This document shows, in pieces, positions 6,421 through 12,603 of a DNA stretch of 12,603 nucleotides. The DNA lies in NCBI GenBank assembly GCA_946479055.1, contig CAMLEX010000055.1, positions 1 through 12,603 of the forward strand, written 5' to 3'. How positions within the stretch are numbered: the stretch's first letter is position 1; every line of letters starts with the position of its first letter. The notes below the pieces were generated by a model. That model ran no database searches, was not told the origin of the DNA, and saw nothing but the letters and a program-made list of their open reading frames with translations. Position numbers and translations under genes: made by a program. The DNA is from an uncultured Bacteroidota bacterium (GTDB lineage Bacteria > Bacteroidota > Bacteroidia > Chitinophagales > Chitinophagaceae).

Positions 6421-9400
6421 TTACAGGTCGGTTTCTGGTAATGGAACAATAACTGTTACGGTAGTGCCTTCTCCCTGGATGCCGGATATGCTGTACTGGC
6501 CACCCATCATCAGGGTTCTTTCTTTCATTCCCAATAAACCGAGTGTTTGTTTAGCCGCTTTTTTATCATCAAATCCTTCTCCATTATCCTTGATTATTAA
6601 AATTAGCTTTTTATCCTTTTGCTCAAGGCGTACAATTACTTTTTTTGCACCGGAATGCCGTGCAACATTCGTCAGTGACTCCTGGAAAATTCTGAATAAG
6701 CCGATCTTAAGACTACTGGGCAATTGTATTTCGGTTTCCGGTATGTATAATTCTTTTTCTATACCTGAACGCCGTTCAAAATCTTCCAGGAACCATTCCA
6801 GAGCAGCCAGCAAACCAAGATCATCCAGGAGGCTGGGCCGTAGTTCTGAAGCAATACGCCGCACAGATCTTACAATAGTATCTATTAATGTAAAAATCTC
6901 CTCCAATTTATCTTTTGCAATTTTATTACCGGGTTCAATTCTTTTGTTTAACCACGATACATCCATTTTCAATACAGTAAGTAGTTGTCCCAGTTCATCG
7001 TGAATTTCACGGGACATATGTAATCGTTCTTCTTCACGAACATTCTGAAGATGTCCTGTTAATGTTCGGATAGCATCATAGGATTCTTTCAGCTTTTCTT
7101 CGGCAATATGTTTTTCAGTCACATCATTAGCCAGTACAAGACGAGTCTGCTGTCCTTCGTAATTAATATCATACGTAATAATATCAACATAAAGTATAGT
7201 TCCGTTTTTCTTTTTGTGACGCCATATACCTGCATGATGAATGCCGCGGAATGTTGTATTGGTGGCGGCTTTAAATTTATCAATGTCTTCGTTTGGCCTG
7301 AAGTCATAAACTGTGAGATTCAGAAATTCTTCCCTGGTATATTCGTATTGCAACAAGGCGGCTTTGTTTACATCAATGATGTTGTACTCAGGCAGGTTCA
7401 GCATCCACATGGGCAATGGATTACTTTCAAAAAGAAGTTTATATTTCTGTTCGGATGCAATTAATCCTGCCTCTGCTTTTTTGCGTTCGGCAATATCAAT
7501 ACCGTTGCCTAATAAGCATGGCTTTCCTTCAAAATTGATCATTACAGCTTTAAAATAGTAAGGAACCTGTTTACCGGATTTGGTTAAAAAATTCGCTTCC
7601 GCATCGTTAATGCCTTTCAGAAATACACCTTCGATTCTTCCGGCGATATAATTCTTTTGCTCCTCTGAAAAAAAATCAGTTGGATGCATTCCCGCAATTT
7701 CTTCCGCAGAATACCCGGTTGCTGTTTCAAATTCTTTGTTCCAACGAATGAACTTTCCATTGGCATCAAAAAAATAAAATACGCCCGGCAAGCTATCAAT
7801 CAATTTATCTGCAAGGTCTTTTGCTTTATTGATCTCGGTTTCCGCCTTTTTCTGTTCTGAAATATCCCGGATAAAAATGGATAATCCATTTGCAGATGGA
7901 TAAATATAATTTGACTGCCATAAATCAAGCGGAGCGTAGTAGTCTGTGTTGCTGACAAACTGTTGCTCATTCATGGCTTGGTAGCAAGCCTGATAGGTAT
8001 GCGAATCAAGAAGCATAGGAAATTCTTCCCATATTTTTTTTCCGATCAATGAATCTGGTTCACGGTGAGTGAGCTCCCCGGCCTTTTTATTTACATAAGT
8101 ATACCGGAAGTCTTTATCCAAAGCAATGAAACCATCGGTTACTCTTTCAAAAATTTCTGTCAGCTCTCCTGTTTTCTCTTCTACCTGGCGGGACAGTTCC
8201 TCATTAAAAGTTTTTAGTTTGTCTTCTATTTGTTTTCTTTCAGTGATATCGCGGATGAAACCGACAAAAAATTGTTTTTGGTCCAGCAACAAGGGTGATA
8301 TCCTCAGTGAAACATCTACTTCTGACAGATCTTTTCTGATAGCCCAAAGATCAACTGTCCGGCCAAGAATAGTGTTTTCCCCAGTAGCAAGAAAACGCCT
8401 CAATCCTTTTCTATGTGCTTCTCTGAATTGTTCGGGAATAATTAAATCACTCAATAATTGTCCTTTTACTTCCTGTTCATTCCAACCAAAAAGTTTTTCC
8501 GCTTCCGGATTCCATTTAGTTACTATACCATTGCTATCCATAACCACTACAGCATCGGGAGCATTATGGAAAATAGCCTGTATATGTTGTTCGCTATCCC
8601 GGAGAGCATCTTCCGTTTGTTTTTTCAACATATCCCGCTTATTCAGTAACCAGGCATTGTACCATGTAATGCAAGCAAAAATGATAATAATGCTCACTAC
8701 GTAGAGTGCAGTGCCAAATTCGCCGCTAGAAATACCAGCCCAATTTCCTCCTAACTGTAAAAGACCTAAAACCGAAGGCACAATGATGGCTGCCGGAAGT
8801 AATAAACGGGCCATTATGCTTCCACTTAAAACACTGGTAAACTCCTTCATTATTCCTTTACCGGGATCCGAAAAAAGAACAGTTATCGAAAACAGGAAAA
8901 AACATAAAGCAGTTGAAGGCGCCATGGAAACATGGATGAAAAATCCGTAAATTCTTTCCACCTGGTATAAGTATTCTAATAAAGAAAACAAGCTCAGTAT
9001 TGCTATTGCGAGCACTAAATAATGGGAGAGTTGATATTTCATTGCTTTATACCGTCCCAGCATTAATGAGGTGCCGGCCAATACAAAACAAATGGATGTA
9101 GCAAGCGCCATGTAGCTAGGTAAAGTGCCATCCGTTCCCTTCAATAATTTATCGGCATATAAAAAAGAATCGGCATGTATATCAAAACCCAAAACATGGT
9201 CGCCAAATTTTAGGAGTCCCGTTAATACTACCAAGGCCGCGAAAGTCCAGGCTGCTTTTCCTGGCGTATCGCTTTTGAACAACCATGAAGAGAACCCTAA
9301 TAAGATAAAACTAACAGCAGTCAGCGGGTTCATGGCTACCGGTGGCAAAAGAAATGTTTTCCAAAAAGCTATGTTGAACTGCCAGCCTATCAACACAAAC

Positions 9401-9486
9401 AACGGTATTATTATGAGCCCCGCAACGAGATAGCTGGACCATCGCTTTAATTTTAGAGCTAATTCTGTGTCAAGCGGTAACTGCAT
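6421..9486 (-). CDS. membrane sensor histidine kinase, 8 TM plus four PAS domains (HPK7-type core)
   Basis: A 1021-residue inner-membrane kinase. About eight hydrophobic helices fill residues 17-282 (near 18-36, 53-70, 78-95, 122-143, 153-175, 186-205, 226-246, 259-281). Within them a P-x-TA-x-x-F-like motif recurs at 53-60 (NPLTAVSF) and 190-197 (PSTALCFF), with a looser copy at 124-134. Four PAS modules follow at about 297-415, 440-545, 557-667 and 680-792, the first ending in the typical FIRDITERK. The HisKA_3 domain has REIHDELGQ with phospho-accepting His829. The ATPase domain shows the N box (ESLTNVARHS, Asn940), G1 (DNGEGFD, Asp967) and G2 (LGLLGMKER, Gly983 and Gly986). All catalytic motifs are intact. 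It is first in the leftward block and in an operon with the LuxR-type regulator. The membrane part is not a named domain I can place, so the signal is unknown. Confidence 0.96.
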   Translation of the reverse strand: MQLPLDTELALKLKRWSSYLVAGLIIIPLFVLIGWQFNIAFWKTFLLPPVAMNPLTAVSFILLGFSSWLFKSDTPGKAAWTFAALVVLTGLLKFGDHVLGFDIHADSFLYADKLLKGTDGTLPSYMALATSICFVLAGTSLMLGRYKAMKYQLSHYLVLAIAILSLFSLLEYLYQVERIYGFFIHVSMAPSTALCFFLFSITVLFSDPGKGIMKEFTSVLSGSIMARLLLPAAIIVPSVLGLLQLGGNWAGISSGEFGTALYVVSIIIIFACITWYNAWLLNKRDMLKKQTEDALRDSEQHIQAIFHNAPDAVVVMDSNGIVTKWNPEAEKLFGWNEQEVKGQLLSDLIIPEQFREAHRKGLRRFLATGENTILGRTVDLWAIRKDLSEVDVSLRISPLLLDQKQFFVGFIRDITERKQIEDKLKTFNEELSRQVEEKTGELTEIFERVTDGFIALDKDFRYTYVNKKAGELTHREPDSLIGKKIWEEFPMLLDSHTYQACYQAMNEQQFVSNTDYYAPLDLWQSNYIYPSANGLSIFIRDISEQKKAETEINKAKDLADKLIDSLPGVFYFFDANGKFIRWNKEFETATGYSAEEIAGMHPTDFFSEEQKNYIAGRIEGVFLKGINDAEANFLTKSGKQVPYYFKAVMINFEGKPCLLGNGIDIAERKKAEAGLIASEQKYKLLFESNPLPMWMLNLPEYNIIDVNKAALLQYEYTREEFLNLTVYDFRPNEDIDKFKAATNTTFRGIHHAGIWRHKKKNGTILYVDIITYDINYEGQQTRLVLANDVTEKHIAEEKLKESYDAIRTLTGHLQNVREEERLHMSREIHDELGQLLTVLKMDVSWLNKRIEPGNKIAKDKLEEIFTLIDTIVRSVRRIASELRPSLLDDLGLLAALEWFLEDFERRSGIEKELYIPETEIQLPSSLKIGLFRIFQESLTNVARHSGAKKVIVRLEQKDKKLILIIKDNGEGFDDKKAAKQTLGLLGMKERTLMMGGQYSISGIQGEGTTVTVIVPLPETDL

Positions 9487-9542
9487 AAAAATATATATCC
9501 CGTTGCTTATACGATTATGAAATGCTTACTATGAACCTAAAG

Positions 9543-9611
9543 AATCTCTGTTACATTTATCAGAGATTAATCAAATTATCTTATCTCTGAAAATCATAAA
9601 GCATGCAGAGA
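9543..9611. repeat. two inverted pairs of TCTCTG/CAGAGA half sites upstream of the membrane kinase
   Basis: AATCTCTG (9543-9550) and CAGAGATT (9561-9568) form a perfect eight-base inverted repeat with a ten-base spacer. A second, shorter pair, TCTCTG (9584-9589) and CAGAGA (9606-9611), follows with a sixteen-base spacer. Four half sites in alternating orientation within 69 bases of a promoter region suggest binding sites for a regulator. The first pair could also be an RNA stem in the kinase leader. Confidence 0.45.
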
Positions 9612-9869
9612 CTATAACCATATACCCAGCTATTTGTCAAAACATTACGATTCAAATTTCAACCTACAACTTAACTCATTTATTACAATAAAATAAAGGA
9701 AAAAACATTTTTTGAAGCGCAGTATCCCGATTTTTTTAATAATAAAAGAAACTAAATTATATCCTTAAGCGAAAACTCTTATTCTGAAGGTCGACTTATA
9801 AAAAAGGTTGGCAGCCTATCATCCGATTTTACCTTTCATTGAAAAAATAATACGATTACCCGGCTTGGG

Positions 9870-9899
9870 TTTGGCGATCAAAACAAATTATTACATTTG
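9870..9899 (+). promoter_or_regulatory. Bacteroidota promoter of the MATE transporter gene
   Basis: TTTG at 9870-9873 and TACATTTG at 9892-9899 are separated by 18 bases, a full match to the -33/-7 pattern of the Bacteroidota primary sigma factor. Transcription would start near 9906, giving a leader of about 135 bases before ATG 10041. Confidence 0.7.
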
Positions 9900-10040
9900 C
9901 TTTCTCTTTAAGCAGACGAATATGAAAATGTTTTAAGGTTCGCCCCCATTGTAAATTCAGAACCTACATTTAAGATTAGTAATCAAATGGCAACAATCCT
10001 GTTGTTATAGTTCATTTCGTTTAATTTCAAAAAATAAATC

Positions 10041-11465
10041 ATGTCGCAGATAACAACCTCTACGAATAAGGTACCAGGTTTTTTTGCTTTATTAAAACAA
10101 GCCATCCGCGGTGATGAGATGGATTATACTTCCGGTAGCATCAGGAAAGCGGTCTTTATGCTGGCTATACCGATGATGTTGGAAATGTGTATGGAATCAG
10201 TATTTGCTGTTGTAGATCTATACTTTGTAGGCCATCTTGGAGATAGCAGTCACGCCATACAGGTGGTGGGATTAACAGAGTCTGTTTTAACCATTGTGTA
10301 TTCACTCGCTATTGGAATGAGCATGGCCGCTACGGCAGTGGTAGCAAGACGTGTTGGGGAAAAAAATCCGGAGGCTGCCGCCCATGCTGGTTTACAGGCA
10401 ATGATTGTAGCCGTGGCCGTGACTATATTTATCAGCATCTTCGGATTTGTTTTTGCAACCGATATTTTAAGAATTATGGGTGCTTCGGAAGAAGCTTCAA
10501 TAAAAGGAACTCCTTTTGTACGCATTATGATGGGAAGTAGTTTGGTGATCATGTTGCTATTTCTTATCAATGGTATTTTCCGTGGCGCTGGCAATGCAGC
10601 TATTGCTATGAAGAGCTTATGGCTAGCTAATATCTGTAATATCATTTTATGCCCGTTATTCATCAATGGCCTTGGACCAATACCTGCATTTGGGTTAACC
10701 GGTGCAGCCATGGCAACAGCAATAGGACGGGGTATTGGTGTTTCTTATCAACTTTATCATTTGTTTAAAGGCAACAGTTTACTGAAAATAGAAACGAAAC
10801 ATTGGAAGCTCGATTGGCTGGTGATCAAATCGCTGACTAAGATTGCAGCACCTGGCATTCTTCAGTTTATAATAGCTTCCTGTAGTTGGATATTCCTGGC
10901 CAGGCTGGTAGCCACCACCGGCCATGATGAAGGCTCTGCAGGATATCAAACAGCTATCCGGCTAATGATGTTCTTTATCCTGCCTGCCTGGGGCTTAAGC
11001 AATGCGGCGGCTACGCTGGTGGGTCAAAACCTTGGAGCCAAAGAATTAGAAAGAGCAGAATCCTCCGTAATGAAAACAATAAAGTACAATACCATTTTTA
11101 TGGCCTTTGTAACTGTATTGTTTTTTGTATGTGGTGAATGGTTTGTTGCTTTTTTTACGAACGACAGTGAAGTAAAAGAAATAGCAGCGACAGCCCTTCG
11201 TATTATCAGCTCGGGGTACATCTTTTATGGGATCGGCATGGTGATGATGAATACATTTAATGGAGCTGGTGATACCTGGACGCCTACAGTTGTAAATTTT
11301 TGTGGCTTTTGGTTGTTTCAGATTCCGCTGGCATATTTACTGGCAAAACATTTTGAAATGGGAGCAACGGGTGTATTCGTTGCAATACCGGTGGCAGAAA
11401 CCGCCATTACTATTGCCGGATTTATTTTATTTAAAAAAGGAAACTGGAAAAAAGTAAAAGTGTAA
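10041..11465 (+). CDS. MATE family efflux transporter
   Basis: A 474-residue inner-membrane antiporter of the multidrug and toxin extrusion family, exporting drugs or metabolites in exchange for Na+ or H+. Two homologous MatE halves are seen, about 35-235 and 262-460, each with roughly six hydrophobic helices. The internal twofold repeat shows in FRGAGNAAIAMKSLW (180-194) against FNGAGDTWTPTVVNF (406-420) and in VARRVGEKNPEAA (101-113) against LVGQNLGAKELERAE (326-340). The N-terminal 35 residues before the first helix are cytoplasmic, and length is normal for the family. It starts at ATG 10041 with no Shine-Dalgarno, as is usual here. It stands alone with its own promoter, long leader and terminator. 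The substrate cannot be told from sequence; I see no neighbouring drug-responsive regulator. Confidence 0.96.
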   Translation: MSQITTSTNKVPGFFALLKQAIRGDEMDYTSGSIRKAVFMLAIPMMLEMCMESVFAVVDLYFVGHLGDSSHAIQVVGLTESVLTIVYSLAIGMSMAATAVVARRVGEKNPEAAAHAGLQAMIVAVAVTIFISIFGFVFATDILRIMGASEEASIKGTPFVRIMMGSSLVIMLLFLINGIFRGAGNAAIAMKSLWLANICNIILCPLFINGLGPIPAFGLTGAAMATAIGRGIGVSYQLYHLFKGNSLLKIETKHWKLDWLVIKSLTKIAAPGILQFIIASCSWIFLARLVATTGHDEGSAGYQTAIRLMMFFILPAWGLSNAAATLVGQNLGAKELERAESSVMKTIKYNTIFMAFVTVLFFVCGEWFVAFFTNDSEVKEIAATALRIISSGYIFYGIGMVMMNTFNGAGDTWTPTVVNFCGFWLFQIPLAYLLAKHFEMGATGVFVAIPVAETAITIAGFILFKKGNWKKVKV

Positions 11466-11483
11466 TCAGCGAATTATTAAATG

Positions 11484-11521
11484 AAAGCTGTTCGTAATAT
11501 GAGCGAACAGGCTTTTATTTT
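11484..11521 (+). terminator. rho-independent terminator of the MATE gene
   Basis: AAAGCTGTTCG (11484-11494) pairs with CGAACAGGCTTT (11504-11515) with one bulged base and a nine-base loop, followed by TATTTTA. It starts 18 bases after the stop codon. Confidence 0.75.
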
Positions 11522-11690
11522 AATGATACTAAGATTTATATAAATAGTATTTTTTCTTTGTATAGGATCAAAAACTTGCGTAAATATTCTCCCTGTTCAA
11601 AGCAACAGTACCTGATTACTTTTATTTTTTAATAGCTGATACTATTTTTACACGTTGCAGCGTTTGCTATGTTGTAAAATCCGTACCTGT

Positions 11691-12437
11691 TTGAAAAATT
11701 ACATAACAATACCTTTTTATTGTTTGTTATTTGCTTTGTTCAGTATATCCTGGACGCTTCCGCATAAACAAAAAAATATCGAAGATGCCAGGCAAGAGGC
11801 TGCATTACCATCTGGCCCTGTCCTGGAAAAATCTCCTGAAGAAGATATTTCTTTTTTATATACATCTCTGAAACTTCATCAATTAGGGCTGTCGAAAAAA
11901 GCTTTTGAATATGCCTGCAAGGGTTACCGGCTTTTACTGAAAAAGAGAATCATTAGTAATCAAGCATACCTGGCTATCTGTGATTTCAGTCAATCTTCCA
12001 ATAACAAAAGACTATACCTGGTAGATATGGTGAACGGCGAAGTTTTACTGAATACTTATGTAGCGCATGGCCGCAACTCAGGCGGAGAATATGCCACCCG
12101 TTTTTCCAACAGGCCCGAATCGTTACAAAGCAGCCTTGGTTTTTACGTAACCCAGAATACTTATTATGGAGAGCATGGTTTGTCGCTGAGAGTAAAAGGA
12201 ATTGAAAAAGGATACAATGATAAAGCAGGCAGACGCAGTATTGTAGTTCATGGCGCAGATTATATCGGAGATCCCTGGCTGGATCAAAATAATTATATGG
12301 GACGCAGTTACGGCTGCCCAGCCATTCCAAAAGAAGAAAGCAACTACCTTATCAACACTATTAAAGACGGAAGCTGCATCTTCATTTATCATCCTTCAAA
12401 AAACTACCTGAAAGGATCAAAAATATTAAACGGCTGA
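11691..12437 (+). CDS. murein L,D-transpeptidase catalytic domain (YkuD_2) family protein
   Basis: A 248-residue exported protein if started at TTG 11691. This start gives MKNYITIPFYCLLFALFSISW, a good signal peptide; the frame is open back to TTG 11655 but contains no ATG before the conserved domain. A weak -7-like TATTTTTA (11643-11650) would place the transcript start near 11657, which also favours 11691. The domain covers about residues 55-240 and shows the family's features: FSQSSNNKRLYLVDM, VAHGRNSGGEYATRFSN, SSLGFYVT, IVVHGADYI with catalytic His187, and GRSYGCPAIP with catalytic Cys209. Members of the YkuD fold cross-link peptidoglycan stems or attach proteins, with the Cys as nucleophile; activity of this YkuD_2 branch is less well studied. 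It stands alone, with terminators before and after. Family call is firm; the exact start is uncertain. Confidence 0.91.
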   Translation: MKNYITIPFYCLLFALFSISWTLPHKQKNIEDARQEAALPSGPVLEKSPEEDISFLYTSLKLHQLGLSKKAFEYACKGYRLLLKKRIISNQAYLAICDFSQSSNNKRLYLVDMVNGEVLLNTYVAHGRNSGGEYATRFSNRPESLQSSLGFYVTQNTYYGEHGLSLRVKGIEKGYNDKAGRRSIVVHGADYIGDPWLDQNNYMGRSYGCPAIPKEESNYLINTIKDGSCIFIYHPSKNYLKGSKILNG

Positions 12438-12465
12438 TTGGACACAGATAAGGATGGATGATAAC

Positions 12466-12500
12466 AAAAGGCTCGCCTAACCCTATGGGTGGGCCTTTTT
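12466..12500 (+). terminator. rho-independent terminator of the transpeptidase gene
   Basis: AAAAGG at 12466-12471 pairs with CCTTTT (12494-12499), enclosing shorter GC stems (GCC with GGC, ACCC with GGGT) and ending in a T5 run at 12496-12500. It begins 29 bases after the stop codon. Confidence 0.75.
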
Positions 12501-12556
12501 GTTTAAACCCCACCCGACCTTCCCTGGGAGAGGCCATCATAGCACAGCCCTCGCTT
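12501..12556. other. short GC-richer end of the genomic sequence
   Basis: This stretch holds a small TCCC-T-GGGA palindrome at about 12522-12530 in a CACCCGACC context. It is reminiscent of short intergenic repeats in Bacteroidota genomes, but no second copy is in the window. No gene is seen. Confidence 0.25.
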
Positions 12557-12603
12557 AGATCGGAAGAGCACACGTCTGAACTCCAGTCACTACCACAGAT
12601 CTC
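12557..12603 (+). other. Illumina TruSeq adapter with index, not genomic
   Basis: From AGATCGGAAGAGCACACGTC at 12557 to 12590 the sequence is the standard TruSeq 3' adapter. Eight bases of index (TACCACAG, 12591-12598) follow, then ATCTC, the start of the next adapter part. The genome ends at or before 12556, and any reading frame entering from here is artificial. Confidence 0.98.

Larger units (their letters stand above)
9487..10040. other. 554-base divergent intergenic region
   Basis: This holds the promoters of the leftward membrane-kinase operon and the rightward MATE gene. It is very AT-rich. I see no gene of credible length, only an eight-codon frame at 9987-10010. Near the kinase side are two TCTCTG/CAGAGA inverted pairs (9543-9611). 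A minus-strand TAATTTG box (9572-9578) is a weak promoter candidate for the kinase. Near the MATE side are one good promoter (9870-9899) and two small inverted repeats in the leader (GATTA-G-TAATC at 9974-9984, CAACA-ATCC-TGTTG at 9991-10004). I find nothing clear in 9612-9869. Confidence 0.7.

Noticed and set aside
6464..7003. 179-residue plus-strand frame opposite the kinase core
   Set aside because: It lies opposite the conserved HisKA_3 and ATPase domains and has no promoter or recognisable motif.
8126..8704. 192-residue plus-strand frame opposite the membrane kinase
   Set aside because: Antisense to PAS and membrane segments of a clear kinase; serine- and cysteine-rich composition is typical of a shadow frame.
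12382..12573. 63-residue minus-strand frame beginning MCSSDL
   Set aside because: It starts inside the Illumina adapter; the MCSSDL start is a typical adapter translation.
1..12603. CRISPR array, tRNA, transposase or phage module
   Set aside because: No regularly spaced repeats, cloverleaf, transposase motif or phage structural gene was seen on either strand.

Overview
The window looks like one contig end from an AT-rich member of the Bacteroidota, most likely in or near the Chitinophagaceae; the family placement is inference. Supporting signs are promoters of the Bacteroidota type (TAnnTTTG at -7, for example 2230-2237 and 9892-9899, the latter with TTTG 18 bases upstream), start codons with little or no Shine-Dalgarno sequence, and the protein families present. 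These include a short GreA-like factor of a type common in Bacteroidota, a YkuD_2-type L,D-transpeptidase, and PAS-rich HPK7-type histidine kinases. Both outer ends need caution. The first 314 bases have very different base composition, and the last 47 bases are Illumina adapter, not genome.

Layout from left to right: a partial high-GC gene on the minus strand (1-314); a rightward set of a secreted lipoprotein subtilase (473-1654), a GreA/GreB-like transcription factor (1736-2185) and a DUF1415 protein (2255-2797); then a leftward signalling block covering 2836-9486. In its own reading order this block holds a membrane-anchored multi-PAS kinase (9486 to 6421), a NarL/LuxR-type response regulator 16 bases later (6404 to 5775), a stand-alone receiver protein (5637 to 5245) and a soluble four-PAS kinase (5028 to 2836). 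After a 554-base divergent intergenic region come a MATE efflux transporter (10041-11465) and a murein L,D-transpeptidase-like protein (11691-12437), each followed by a good hairpin terminator.

The most interesting part is the signalling block. Two kinases of the same class share one DNA-binding regulator and one receiver lacking an output domain; the two receivers match at 55 of their first 118 residues. A 20-bp partly palindromic element (TTGTAGTATAA-n3-CTACAT, 17 of 20 positions identical) occurs exactly twice in the spacers, once before the stand-alone receiver and once before the soluble kinase. In both cases a TATTTTGC box follows 44-45 bases downstream. This suggests that the receiver and the second kinase are co-regulated, perhaps by the LuxR-type regulator encoded next door, forming a branched circuit. 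That link is inference. I see no CRISPR array, tRNA, rRNA, insertion sequence or phage gene.
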